A stretch of 64,000 nt of DNA from JAEUKH01 sp964447205 (GTDB taxonomy: Bacteria; Myxococcota_A; Polyangia; Polyangiales; Ga0077539). Shown in pieces: positions 53,429 to 62,003 of the stretch. Under the pieces are notes generated by a model, which saw only the letters and a program-made list of their open reading frames with translations, made no database searches and was not told the origin of the DNA. Position numbers and translations under genes: made by a program. Within the stretch, counting starts at the first letter, position 1. The number at the start of each line of letters is the position of its first letter. The stretch is from positions 1-64,000 of the forward strand of contig CAYUSB010000020.1 in the NCBI GenBank assembly GCA_964447205.1. Direction: 5' to 3'.

Positions 53429-55651
53429 ATGTCTCGCGCCATGGACCGCACTCCTCCGCCTCTGCCCGCCCCCTTCGTCGCCACGTCCCTCACCGGGCCC
53501 GCCTACGAGACCCTCCTGGCCGCCTGCCCCGCGTCCGAGCGGGCCTCCGCCGTGGCCGCGGTCGTCCACGCCCTCGACGCCACGGGGCGCTTCGACCTCG
53601 ACGCGGCCGAGTCCCTGGCCCGCAGCCTCGCGCGCCTGCCCGACCCCGACGCGGCCACGGCCCTCCTCGACGCCCTCGACACGGCCACGGGGCCTGTGAG
53701 CGAGTGGGTCCGGGCCCGGGGCTGGAGCGCCCGAGGCGACCGACGCCGGGCCCTGTCCGCCTGGGACGCGGTGGTCGAACACGCCGTCGGCCCGCGCCCC
53801 ACGCGCTACCTCGGGCGGGGGCGGGTTCGGCTCGACGCGGGCGATGCCCCCGGGGCCGCGGCCGACCTGCGCGAGGCCCTGCGCGACCCGTGCAGCTACG
53901 ACGACATGGAGCGGGCCGCGAAGCTCCTCGGGCGTATCCCCCCTGCCGCCCGGACGTGCTCTCGTCGGGTGCGGATCGCCGTCCTGGGATCGCACACCAC
54001 GCGGCTCTTTACCCCGCTCCTGGGCCTCGCGGCCTTCCGCGACGGGATCGAGGCCACCCTCTACGAGGCCGAGTACGGCCAGGTCCACCAGGAGGTCCTC
54101 GACCCGAGCTCGGGGCTCCGTGCGTTCGGGCCCGACATCGTGCTCCTGGCTACGTCGTGGCGCGACGCCCGGCTGTCGGCCGTGAGCGGCGACCCCGAGG
54201 CCGCCGTGGCCGCGGCGATCGAGCCCCTGGTGAGCCTGTGGCGGGTGATCCGCAATGAGATGCGGGCCCACGTGCTCCAGCACAACTTCGACATCCCCGC
54301 GGTCGACAGCTACGGCCACCTCGCACGGGCGCTGCCCGGGGGCCGGGCGCGGGTTCTGCAGCGGGCCAATCTGGCGCTTCTCGATGCGGCGGGGCCGGGG
54401 GTGAGCATCGTCGACGTCGAGGCCGTGGCCGCGGGGGTGGGCAAGGGGGTCTGGGTCGACGAGGGGCTGTGGCATCGGGCCCGGCAGCACCCGGCTCCGG
54501 CTGCTCTGCCGGCCCTGGTCGACGCGGTGATGGCCCAGGTCCGGGCCGTCCTGGGGCTGACCCGCAAGGTGCTCGTCCTCGACCTCGACAACACCCTGTG
54601 GGGCGGGATCGTCGGCGAGGACGGGGTCGAGGGCCTGCGCCTCGGCGTCACCGACCCCGAGGGCGAACCCCACGTCGAGCTGCAACGGTACGCCCGCGAG
54701 CTGCGCGACCGCGGCGTGGTCCTCGCCGTCTGCAGCAAGAACAACGACCCCGACGCCCGGGAGCCCTTCCACCGCCACCCCGAGATGGTCCTGAAGGTGG
54801 AAGACATCGCGGTGTTTCGCGCCAACTGGCAGGACAAGGCCACCAACCTCCGCGAGATCGCCGCGGCCCTCGAGCTCGGCCTCGACAGCTTCGTCTTCCT
54901 CGACGACAACCCCACCGAGCGGGCCTGGGTGCGCAGCCAGCTCCCGGAGGTTCTTGTGCCCGAGGTGGGGGCCGACGCCTCGCGGTATTTGTCCATCCTC
55001 CAGCGGCACCACGCCTTCGACGCCCTCACCCTGAGCGAAGAAGACCGCCTGCGGGCGGCCGACTACGCCGCCAACGCCCAGCGGGCCGAGCTCCAGGCCC
55101 AGGCCGGCGACATCGAGGAGTTTCTCGCCACCCTCCAGATGGTGGCCACGGTGAGCCCCGTCGACGCCCTCACCCTCGGGCGGGCGGCCCAGCTCATCAA
55201 CAAGAGCAACCAGTTTAACCTCACCACCCGGCGGTACACCGAGGTCCAGCTTCGGGCCCTCGCGGAGTCGCCCGCGTGTGTGGTCAAGACCTTCCGGCTG
55301 CGCGATCGCTTCGCCGACAACGGGCTCATCGGGGTGATGATCGGCCGCGATCTCGGGGACGGGCAGACCCTGGAGCTCGACACCTGGCTGATGAGCTGCC
55401 GGGTCCTTGGGCGACGGATGGAGGAGTTCATGGCCGGGGCCATGATGGTGGCGGCCCGCGAGCGCGGCCTGTCGCGCCTCCTCGGGCGCTACCTCCCCAC
55501 CGCGAAGAACGCCCTCGTGCGCGAGCTCTACCCCCGCCTCGGGTTTACGCCCGCCCCCGAGCCCGCGACCCTTCCGGGCGAGACGGTCTGGGAGTACACC
55601 CTCACCGACCGGCCCTTGCTCGGCAACCACTTCATCCGCGTGGCCTCGTAA
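53429..55651 (+). CDS. FkbH-domain HAD phosphatase-like protein
   Basis: A 740-residue protein. The N-terminal ~340 residues are an alanine-rich helical region followed by an SGNH-like segment (VRIAVLGSHTTRLFTPLLGL). The FkbH domain starts near 378: VLVLDLDNTLWGGIVGEDG carries the HAD motif DxDxT with D385 and D387, then LAVCSKNNDPDAR and FVFLDDNPTERAWVR. A C-terminal GNAT-like acyl-handling part ends with RFADNGLIGVMIG and ARERGLSRLLGRYLPT. FkbH proteins load glyceryl units from 1,3-bisphosphoglycerate onto acyl carrier proteins. The next gene is an ACP, so the pair probably makes a glyceryl- or related acyl-ACP. Confidence 0.9.
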   Translation: MSRAMDRTPPPLPAPFVATSLTGPAYETLLAACPASERASAVAAVVHALDATGRFDLDAAESLARSLARLPDPDAATALLDALDTATGPVSEWVRARGWSARGDRRRALSAWDAVVEHAVGPRPTRYLGRGRVRLDAGDAPGAAADLREALRDPCSYDDMERAAKLLGRIPPAARTCSRRVRIAVLGSHTTRLFTPLLGLAAFRDGIEATLYEAEYGQVHQEVLDPSSGLRAFGPDIVLLATSWRDARLSAVSGDPEAAVAAAIEPLVSLWRVIRNEMRAHVLQHNFDIPAVDSYGHLARALPGGRARVLQRANLALLDAAGPGVSIVDVEAVAAGVGKGVWVDEGLWHRARQHPAPAALPALVDAVMAQVRAVLGLTRKVLVLDLDNTLWGGIVGEDGVEGLRLGVTDPEGEPHVELQRYARELRDRGVVLAVCSKNNDPDAREPFHRHPEMVLKVEDIAVFRANWQDKATNLREIAAALELGLDSFVFLDDNPTERAWVRSQLPEVLVPEVGADASRYLSILQRHHAFDALTLSEEDRLRAADYAANAQRAELQAQAGDIEEFLATLQMVATVSPVDALTLGRAAQLINKSNQFNLTTRRYTEVQLRALAESPACVVKTFRLRDRFADNGLIGVMIGRDLGDGQTLELDTWLMSCRVLGRRMEEFMAGAMMVAARERGLSRLLGRYLPTAKNALVRELYPRLGFTPAPEPATLPGETVWEYTLTDRPLLGNHFIRVAS

Positions 55652-55676
55652 CCCCTCAGCATCTCGGACGACCCTC

Positions 55677-55916
55677 ATGGATCCCCTCGACGACAAGCTC
55701 ACCCAGATCTTCCTCGACGTGTTTGACCTCGACGCCATCACCCTGCGCGACGACATGACGGCCCAGGAGGTGGAGGAGTGGGACTCGCTCAACCATGTCA
55801 AGCTGGTGGTGGCCATCGAGAGCGGGTTCGGGGTGAAGTTTTCGACCCGCGAGATCGCCGGGTGGAAAAACGTGGGCGACATGCGCCGCACCCTGCGGGC
55901 CCGGCTCGGAGTCTGA
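55677..55916 (+). CDS. Acyl carrier protein
   Basis: A 79-residue ACP. The phosphopantetheine serine is S37 in EEWDSLNHVKL, preceded by the acidic helix LDVFDLDAITLRDDM and followed by the recognition helix VVAIESGFGVKF. Such free-standing ACPs commonly accompany FkbH, and this one lies 25 bp after it. It would carry a glyceryl, lactyl or other short acyl unit to the MBOAT acyltransferase two genes downstream. The start ATG follows ACCCTC; no strong ribosome-binding site is visible, so translation may be coupled to the upstream gene. Confidence 0.92.
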   Translation: MDPLDDKLTQIFLDVFDLDAITLRDDMTAQEVEEWDSLNHVKLVVAIESGFGVKFSTREIAGWKNVGDMRRTLRARLGV

Positions 55917-55924
55917 ACCTCCCC

Positions 55925-57115
55925 GTGGCCTCGCCCCCCCCGCCTACCCCCCCCTGGACATGGCCGCGTCTCGCCCGGGTGGCCCTTGGGGTCGCCGGGC
56001 TTCTGGCCTTGTGCGACGTCCTCCTCGGGCCCTTCGAGGCCCGGCTGGAGGCTCGGATGGCCTCAGGGCGGCTGCGAAACGCCCCGGGGATGTCGGCCGC
56101 CGACAACACCCGTCGGATGCTCTTGCACTCACCCGAGGCCGTACGCCGCGAGGCCCTGGGCTTCGGCGGGTCGTCGGTGACCTTCGGGTCGGGCGTGGCG
56201 GCCGAGCAGGCCCTGACGGCGTGTGTGGCCGAGGGGCTGCGGGCCGCGGGCGATCGTCGGGCGGTGTTCAACCTGGCCCAATCGGGCGGAGGTCCCCGCG
56301 ACATGATCCCCGTGGCGGCCGCCATGGGAACCCACCCTGTCCGCATGCTCCTGGTGGAGGTATTGCCACCGAGTTTTGTGCGGGGCATCCCGTTCGGGCC
56401 CGACGAGATCGGCGACGAGGAGCTGTCGTTGCTCGCGGTGGCGGGTCCTGCCCAGGCCCGGATGTTGGCCGAGGCGGGGGTGAGTGTTCCCTTTGGGCGG
56501 CGCATGGACGGGGCCCTTCAGGGCGCCCTGGCGGGCGTCTGGCGGGCCTACCGGATCCGCGGAAACCTCTGGGTGGATGACAGGTTTCAGCCCATCCACG
56601 CCCTGTGGAGCGTGCGGCGTGGGGCGGCGGCCCTGGGGGTCTTGCCGCGGAGATTCCAGGGGCAGAGCACCAACATCGGGCGCATCCCGTGGCGGCAGGC
56701 GTACCGGGGGGTGCGCAGCGTGAGCGAGATCCAGCGCATCGTGGTCCCCTCCGACGAGCTCCTGATGGAACACTTCGCCGCCCTCACCCTCGTACGCCGG
56801 ATGGCGGGGGCTGCGGGGGTTCCGGTGGTGTATTACATCGCCCCGGTCAACCTGCCCTTTCAGCGGGAGTTTGGCCTGATGACCGAGGAGGACATCGGCC
56901 GTCTCGGGCGGGTCACCACGGCCCTCGTGGCCCGGATGCGGGCGGAGGGGTTGGAGGTCATCGAGGCCCCGGAGATCCCGGAGGACGGCTTCCTCGACCG
57001 GGTGCATCTGACGCCCTCGGGGATGCGGGTGATGGCCGATCACCTCGTGCAGGTGCTTGTTCCGAGGTTGCAGCGCACGACCCCCGAGCCCCCCACGGCG
57101 GTGGCCCTGCGATGA
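55925..57115 (+). CDS. Membrane-anchored SGNH-type protein (AlgX/AlgJ-like role)
   Basis: Encodes 396 residues. One N-terminal membrane segment (LARVALGVAGLLALCDVLLG) precedes an SGNH-hydrolase-like domain. The nucleophile is S83 in GFGGSSVTFGSG, and the C-terminal DxxH pair is D358 and H361 in FLDRVHLTPSGM. An SGNH protein next to an MBOAT acyltransferase is the arrangement of O-acetylation systems (AlgX/AlgJ with AlgI, PatB with PatA). It probably transfers or removes an acyl group on an extracytoplasmic glycan or lipid. The GTG start at 55925 lies 8 bp after the ACP stop. Its stop overlaps the MBOAT start (ATGA). Confidence 0.75.
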   Translation: MASPPPPTPPWTWPRLARVALGVAGLLALCDVLLGPFEARLEARMASGRLRNAPGMSAADNTRRMLLHSPEAVRREALGFGGSSVTFGSGVAAEQALTACVAEGLRAAGDRRAVFNLAQSGGGPRDMIPVAAAMGTHPVRMLLVEVLPPSFVRGIPFGPDEIGDEELSLLAVAGPAQARMLAEAGVSVPFGRRMDGALQGALAGVWRAYRIRGNLWVDDRFQPIHALWSVRRGAAALGVLPRRFQGQSTNIGRIPWRQAYRGVRSVSEIQRIVVPSDELLMEHFAALTLVRRMAGAAGVPVVYYIAPVNLPFQREFGLMTEEDIGRLGRVTTALVARMRAEGLEVIEAPEIPEDGFLDRVHLTPSGMRVMADHLVQVLVPRLQRTTPEPPTAVALR

Positions 57116-58323
57116 ACCTCCTCAGCCTCACCTTCCTGGTATTTTCGGCCCTGACCCTTGCGCTCTACTGGGCGATGCCGCGGCCGGGGCTGCGTCAGGT
57201 GGCCCTGGTGGGGGCGACCCTGGTGTGGTTCGCCTTTGGGGTGTGGTGGCACGCCCTGGTGGCTCTGGCCATGGCCACCACCGGCAACCTCTTCGCCCGC
57301 TGGATGCTCTCTCGCCCCGAGGGCTCCCGGGGCCCCATTCTCGCGGCGGGAGTGGCCACGTACCTGGGGTACTTCGTGGCCTTCCGGTACCTCGCCCTGT
57401 GGACGGGCTTCAACCCTGCCGTCCCAAGCACCCTGCACTGGTGGACCCCGAACCCCCTGCTCGCCCCGGTGGGGTTGAGTTTTATGATGTTCGAGGGGAT
57501 CGCCCACCTCGCCGACCTGTATCTCGGGCGCAGCGAGGAGACGGGTTCGTGGTGGAGCCATGTGGTCTTTACGTTGTACTACCCGACGCGTGTGATCGGC
57601 CCGATGCGTCGATACGAGGACTTCACCCGCGAGATCAACGCGGGTCATGCCCTCGCCCCCGACGACGTGGCCGCGGCGGTGCGGGGGGTGGTCCTGGGGG
57701 TGGCGAAGAAGGCCCTCCTGGCCAACCCCTTGGGGGCCTTTGCGGTGTTCAACCTCCAGCCTGCGCTGATCGAACATGGGGCCAGGCCTCCGGTGTTGCT
57801 TGGGGCGGTGGCGTACTGGCTCTATCTGTTCTTTGACCTGTCGGGGTACAGCGACATCGTCATCGGGCTCAGCCGGCTGTTTGGGATCCGGGTTCCGGAC
57901 AACTTCAACCGACCGTATCTCGCGACGAACATCAGCGAGTACTGGCAGCGGTGGCACATCAGCCTGTCGGCCTGGGTGCGGGATTATGTGTTCAACCCCC
58001 TGGCCATCCGGTGGAGGGGGTGGGGGTACGGGGCCCCGGTGGCCTCGTTCTGCAGCATGGTGATCCTGGGGTTGTGGCACGGGCTCGAGCTCAAGTACCT
58101 GGCCTTCGGGGTGTGGCACGGGCTCTTGTTGGCAGGGTTTATGGTGTTTCGTCAGCGGATGCAGAAGCGTAAGGCGCTGAACAAGCGCCTGGCGAAGTCG
58201 CGGGCCTGGGCCGCGGCGGGGTGGGGGTTTGTGGTGGTCAACGCGGTGTTGAGCCATGTGTTCTTCGCGGTGCCGACGGCGGCGGTGGCGTGGCGCTTCT
58301 TCGGCCGGGTGGTGGGGCGATGA
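57112..58323 (+). CDS. MBOAT family O-acyltransferase
   Basis: A 403-residue polytopic membrane protein of the MBOAT family (AlgI/DltB class) with about ten hydrophobic segments. PVGLSFMMFEGIAHLADLYL, YYPTRVIGPMRRYEDFTREI, and NISEYWQRWHISLSAWVRDY are characteristic, as is the conserved histidine in ILGLWHGLELKYLAFGVWHG. MBOATs of this class move acyl groups from a carrier (acetyl-CoA or acyl-ACP) across the membrane to polysaccharides or teichoic acids. The donor here is probably the ACP loaded by FkbH. The start overlaps the SGNH stop and the stop overlaps the following small gene, so the four genes are translationally linked. Confidence 0.92.
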   Translation: MNLLSLTFLVFSALTLALYWAMPRPGLRQVALVGATLVWFAFGVWWHALVALAMATTGNLFARWMLSRPEGSRGPILAAGVATYLGYFVAFRYLALWTGFNPAVPSTLHWWTPNPLLAPVGLSFMMFEGIAHLADLYLGRSEETGSWWSHVVFTLYYPTRVIGPMRRYEDFTREINAGHALAPDDVAAAVRGVVLGVAKKALLANPLGAFAVFNLQPALIEHGARPPVLLGAVAYWLYLFFDLSGYSDIVIGLSRLFGIRVPDNFNRPYLATNISEYWQRWHISLSAWVRDYVFNPLAIRWRGWGYGAPVASFCSMVILGLWHGLELKYLAFGVWHGLLLAGFMVFRQRMQKRKALNKRLAKSRAWAAAGWGFVVVNAVLSHVFFAVPTAAVAWRFFGRVVGR

Positions 58324-58436
58324 GGGGGGAGCTCGCGCGCGATCTGGGGCGGGCGGTGCTGATCGCGGTGGCCCTGCTGGCGGCGGCGATCTTCCTGCAG
58401 GGGCCGGGGCTGCGGTTTATCTACTTCGCGTTTTGA
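58320..58436 (+). CDS. Small membrane peptide in the MBOAT operon
   Basis: Encodes 38 residues: a charged N-terminus (MRGELARDLGR) and one hydrophobic helix (AVLIAVALLAAAIFLQGPGL) ending in FIYFAF. Its ATG overlaps the MBOAT stop by 4 bp (ATGA), which supports translation despite its size. Small accessory membrane peptides of this kind occur beside MBOAT acyltransferases such as DltX in D-alanylation. That comparison is by position and size only. It is the last gene of the operon; a 930-bp gene-free repeat region follows. Confidence 0.7.
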   Translation: MRGELARDLGRAVLIAVALLAAAIFLQGPGLRFIYFAF

Positions 58437-58474
58437 GGGGGGGAGTTGGGGATGCGGTTGCGCGGGAGGGGGTG

Positions 58475-59330
58475 AGGGGTGATTGGGGCCCCGCCCCCCG
58501 GCCCCCTCCCCGCTACGCGAGGCGGGGGAGCGCTCCCTGTGAAGGTGGAGGTTGCCATCGCGCGCCCAACGGGTAACGTCGGTGCTTGGGTCGGCGAGAA
58601 CTCGCTGCACTGTTGGGTGTTGCTGTCGAGCGCAGCGACGGAGGGCGGTGACTACAAAACCGACTCACGCGATTGCACCACGAACCTCGCCCCAACGCGC
58701 CCACCGACCCACGCGCCGACGTTACCCGTTGAGCACGCGGTGGCGCCTCCAACCTCGACGGCGTGCGCTCCCCCGCCTCGCGTAGCCTGATGGTTGACCT
58801 CATCTCTGCGCGTGGCCAATCCCTGGATCTCCGCGGTGGGCGGCCCGGGAGGTACGTGGGGCGCTCGCGCCGGGGGCTTGCCGCGTCCGCGTCAGCGCCC
58901 TCCGGCTAAGGGTTGGGCGCCCCTCCGGGGCTTGAGTTAGAGGTCGTTGGACGGGCGTTGGCGCGCAGGACTCCACCGCCCAGGCAGCGGTCTGTCGCCC
59001 GGGTTCGGCCTCGGTCCGTGCCACAGCCCGCAGCCCGCACGCGCCGCAGCGCCGACGTGCTCGTGCGGTCTCCAACTGCTCCGCGGGCCGCGCGACGACG
59101 TCCGCAGAAAACAAGGTAGATCAAGCCCCGAGAGGGGCGCCCAACCCTTAGACGGAGGGCGCTGGCGCGGACGCGACAAGCCCCCGGCGCGAGAACCCCA
59201 CGTACCTCCTGCCACGTCGCGAATGCCGTAGGAATCAGGGGATTTGCGACCCGAGAAAATGAGGTCAACCATCAGTCGCGTAGCGGGGAGGGGGTCGGGG
59301 GGCGGGGTCCCCGTAGTCACATCGCCCCTC
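58475..59330. repeat. 856-bp inverted repeat, left arm split by a nested insertion
   Basis: The whole stretch between 58437 and 59370 lacks a gene I can support. Outer segments 58475-58512 and 59281-59330 are complementary. Inner segments 58786-58934 and 59121-59276 continue the same complementarity, near-perfect over about 88 bp at 58848-58934 and 59121-59209. On the right side the outer and inner parts are contiguous. On the left they are parted by about 270 bp. The 186-bp spacer (58935-59120) is not obviously coding. It is an inverted-repeat element of unknown type between the FkbH-MBOAT operon and the DksA-like gene. Confidence 0.75.
58513..58785. mobile_element. Palindromic insertion (273 bp) inside the larger inverted repeat
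   Basis: The ends are a 21-bp inverted repeat: 58513-58533 reads CTACGCGAGGCGGGGGAGCG plus C, and 58765-58785 is its exact complement. The complementarity extends inward: 58551-58597 pairs with 58694-58745 around GGGTAACGTC. Its left edge CTACGCGA corresponds to the position where the undisturbed right arm of the bigger element runs on without a break. This implies a small palindromic element inserted there. There is no coding capacity, so it would be MITE-like and moved by a transposase elsewhere. Confidence 0.65.
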
Positions 59331-59370
59331 ACTGCGCGCGAGAGAATCAAGAAGGGTCCAGGTACCGAGA

Positions 59371-59718
59371 TCAGCGTTGGCAGCGTACGCACAGGGTCGC
59401 CTCGGGACGGGCCGCGAGGCGGGGGTAGCCGATGGGCTCTTCGCAGCGCAGGCACGCCCCGTAGGTTCCTGCGTCGAGGCGGCCGAGGGCGGCGCGTAGC
59501 TGCTGGGCCCGCAAGGCCACCCGCTCCTGCCGGGCGAGCGCGAGGGCCTGCGACTGCATGGCGTCGACCCGGCTCAGGCGGCCGATGGACAGCTCCAGGT
59601 CGACGGGCTTCGCCGCGTCCTCCCGCGAGGTCTGGCCCGCGGCGATCTCGTCAAGGTCGCGGACAATCTTGGCGCGAAGGAGCTCGCGCTGCGCGTCGGT
59701 CAGCTCTTCTGCGTCCAT
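59371..59718 (-). CDS. TraR/DksA-family zinc-finger regulator
   Basis: A 115-residue protein. A helical coiled-coil-like N-terminal half (ELTDAQRELLRAKIVRDLDE, VDAMQSQALALARQERVALR) is followed by a four-cysteine zinc finger: CLRCEEPIGYPRLAARPEAT, then CVRCQR. The finger and the YPRLxARPEAT stretch are diagnostic of DksA/TraR proteins, which enter the RNA polymerase secondary channel to adjust promoters during starvation. Classical DksA has an acidic DxxDA tip; here the tip is less clear, so it may be a shortened paralogue. A GTG at 59727 is an alternative start. It lies 50 bp downstream of the next gene on the same strand. Confidence 0.88.
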   Translation of the reverse strand: MDAEELTDAQRELLRAKIVRDLDEIAAGQTSREDAAKPVDLELSIGRLSRVDAMQSQALALARQERVALRAQQLRAALGRLDAGTYGACLRCEEPIGYPRLAARPEATLCVRCQR

Positions 59719-59767
59719 CCCGGACACTCCTACCGCGGACCGCCAAGGGCTGCGACTCCCCGCGGGC

Positions 59768-60568
59768 CTACTTCTCGCCCGCCTTCTTGCGGCGGGTCTT
59801 GGCTGCCACGAAGCCCCGGTACTGCCGCCGTCGCACGGGGTCGTCCGAGAGGGCGTACCGCGCCGCGAGACGCACGCGGTCGATCGTGCGCATCACGGCC
59901 GTCCAGACCCGGTTGCGGGCGTCGGTGGCTGCGTCCAGCGGGCCCTTGACCTTCGACTGGGACCGCAACGCTACGAAACGCGGGAGGGACGTCGTCAGGG
60001 TTCCCAAGACCTCGGCCTCGCCCCGGGGGGCCAGGGAGATCCAGGCCGCGTGTTCGGGCTTGGCGGCCATGGTCAACACCTCGCGCGTGTCGGCCTCCAG
60101 ATCGGAGTCCCCCGTCCCTCGCCGAACCTCCCGAACCCACTGCCGCAACGCCGACTTCGGCTGGCTCCGGGCCTCGAAGGCCCGCAGGACGTGCCGCACC
60201 GCGCCGCGCATCTCCGTCCGCAACGGAGCGATCCCACGCCCCCCGCTCCCCTCGGCCTTCCCCGTCAGCTCGTTGACCTCGTGGTTGAGGTCGGTCAACA
60301 GGGCGATCTCGTCGAGAAGCTCGTCGAGCTGCTCCGCCGTCAGCGGCTCCTCCAGCGGAGCCGTGGTGATCAGATCGCGGTCGACCAGGGCCTGCGCCGC
60401 CACGCCCCGGGCCCACTGGATCTGGGCCGCAATCTGCTTCGGAACCCGCTTCACCGACGCCCCCGGCATTGCCGCGACCTTGGCCAGCAGCGCCTTCCGC
60501 CGTGCAGGCGGCAGCTTCACCGACACCGCCACATCGCCCGGATCAGTCCGCTTCGTAGCCTTCCCCAT
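59768..60568 (-). CDS. Hypothetical protein, lysine/arginine-rich ends
   Basis: Encodes 266 residues without signal peptide or membrane segment. The N-terminus is basic (MGKATKRTDPGDVAVSVKLP), the middle has acidic helical stretches (EQLDELLDEIALLTDLNHEV), and the C-terminus is strongly basic (FVAAKTRRKKAGEK). It is helical throughout by composition. I do not recognise the family. It precedes the DksA-like gene on the same strand (50-bp gap), so the two may form an operon. The promoter region upstream contains a palindrome and repeated CAATATT boxes. Confidence 0.6.
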   Translation of the reverse strand: MGKATKRTDPGDVAVSVKLPPARRKALLAKVAAMPGASVKRVPKQIAAQIQWARGVAAQALVDRDLITTAPLEEPLTAEQLDELLDEIALLTDLNHEVNELTGKAEGSGGRGIAPLRTEMRGAVRHVLRAFEARSQPKSALRQWVREVRRGTGDSDLEADTREVLTMAAKPEHAAWISLAPRGEAEVLGTLTTSLPRFVALRSQSKVKGPLDAATDARNRVWTAVMRTIDRVRLAARYALSDDPVRRRQYRGFVAAKTRRKKAGEK

Positions 60569-60901
60569 GGTTCATGCTCCCCGACGGCACCGAGAGGGTG
60601 CCGTACACGAACTCAATATTGCCCAAACCCTCTCCCGCCATGCCAGAACCAATCTCGCTGACAGCGATTCAGCGAGTGTATTCGCAATATTCATGGCATG
60701 CAACGGTGAACCAAAGCAGAATTGGCTGAGTTCCCTCCCTGCAGCGGCCCAACCAGACCCTGCGGGGCCAAAACAGACCTCGGCGGGGGCGTAACTACAG
60801 CGCGAGGGCGGGCATCGGGCCCGTGTGGTTTCGCAGCGGCGGCGCCCTCGCGGTGCGGCGTCCACCGCGGTACTGACGGAGCAGGAGCACCGCCGTGGTG
60901 C
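60569..60901 (-). promoter_or_regulatory. Candidate promoter/operator region upstream of the hypothetical gene
   Basis: A 333-bp gene-free stretch, AT-richer in its left half. It has a perfect 8-bp palindrome CTCGCTGA-N7-TCAGCGAG (60654-60676), a suitable operator. Two direct copies of CAATATT (60614-60620, 60685-60691) lie on either side. Hairpin GGCACC/GGTGCC lies near 60582. Further right, 60801-60810 pairs with 60843-60852 (CGCGAGGGCG), and 60885-60903 is a 7-bp hairpin (GAGCACC/GGTGCTC) on the stop codon of the next gene, which would suit termination of that minus-strand gene. Confidence 0.45.
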
Positions 60902-61963
60902 TCAGCGGGAGGCCCTCGGGGCGCGTCTGCGGGGCGGACGGGGCAGCGTGCGAAGGAGCGCGTGGGCCACTCGGGCGAGCGGGCGCTCGGGGTCGTGGCG
61001 TAGGGCCTCGGCGAGCTGGGCAAACCGCGGATCGGCCGTGAACCACCCCCGCGCTCCCTCGGGGTGGTGTTCGAGGGTGTCGTCGCGCAGCCAGTCGAAC
61101 AGGGCCCGCAGCCGCGGTCGCCCGGGCTCCTCCAGGAGGAAGTCCGTTCCGCCCAGGGCGTCGACGGCAGTGCGTGGGTCGTCCTCCAGCAGAACCCGCA
61201 CCGCGAAACGTTCGGCGAAGGAGAGCGGGAGGCCCGGCGGCACCGAGGCGAGCCGACGACACAACGAGGCGCGCCCGTCGGGGCCCTGCGCGGCGAGGGC
61301 GTGGGCGGCGTAGACGTTGACCTCACCCACCGCGTCGAGCAGCCCCACCACGACCGGAAGCGCGCAGACAGGGTCGTGACGGAGCAGATACGACAGCGCC
61401 GGGAGGGTGCAGACCCGGGCGCGGGGGCCGAGGTCGGGGGCGAGGAGGTCCACGCGGTGGACGAGGTTCCAGGCGGTGGGGATGCCTTGCGGGTAGGCGT
61501 GGGTGCTCAGCCCGTCGCGAAGGTACGGCACCTCGGGGTGATCGACGAGCAGGAAGAAGCTCCGCGCGGAGGCGCAGCGCCCGAGGGCGCGTCCGAGGGC
61601 CTGGCCGAGCATGGGCCACGGGGTGTGGGGCAGGAGGGGCTCCGCGACAGGGACGGCGGCTTCGGGGTCGAGGCGAGCGGCGAGTTCGAGGGCGAAGACG
61701 AGGGCTCCGGGGTCGCCGTCGTGCAGCAGGGCGAGGAGGGGAGCGAGGGTCTCGAAGCGGTCGGGGTAGGCGATGTGCTTCGTGGGCGACACCCCCGTCG
61801 CGGGGTACTCCTGAAAGCGGACCCCGGGCCCGGCAGGGCTGGCGGGCGCGAGGGTACGGGCGAGGGCGTCGGCCTCGGGGGCGCGGGGAGCGAGGAGGGC
61901 TGCGAGCCGTGCGCCCGCATCACGGCGCGGGGCCTCGGGCCAGGGGAACATCGTGGGACGCAT
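60902..61963 (-). CDS. Hypothetical protein with HEAT-like helical repeats
   Basis: Encodes 353 residues, mostly alpha-helical, with repeated leucine-rich amphipathic helices separated by short turns (LAPLLALLHDGDPGALVFAL, ALPVVVGLLDAVGEVNVYAA, LRALFDWLRDDTLEHHPEGA), as in HEAT-type solenoids. There is no signal peptide. No catalytic motif is visible. Solenoids of this kind mediate protein or ligand binding, and the closest neighbour is a large ATPase-type protein 40 bp upstream on the same strand. Co-transcription is probable, but its role is unknown. The start was placed at 61963, the first ATG at which normal protein sequence begins. Confidence 0.65.
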   Translation of the reverse strand: MRPTMFPWPEAPRRDAGARLAALLAPRAPEADALARTLAPASPAGPGVRFQEYPATGVSPTKHIAYPDRFETLAPLLALLHDGDPGALVFALELAARLDPEAAVPVAEPLLPHTPWPMLGQALGRALGRCASARSFFLLVDHPEVPYLRDGLSTHAYPQGIPTAWNLVHRVDLLAPDLGPRARVCTLPALSYLLRHDPVCALPVVVGLLDAVGEVNVYAAHALAAQGPDGRASLCRRLASVPPGLPLSFAERFAVRVLLEDDPRTAVDALGGTDFLLEEPGRPRLRALFDWLRDDTLEHHPEGARGWFTADPRFAQLAEALRHDPERPLARVAHALLRTLPRPPRRRAPRASR

Positions 61964-62003
61964 GGGCAGGGGAGGGTGCGGGGAATTGGGTACCGACCCA
62001 CAA

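Noticed and set aside
58437..59370. Short open frames of 60-170 codons in the repeat region
   Set aside because: They lie across inverted repeats, appear on both strands, and have arginine/proline-rich sequence without domains.
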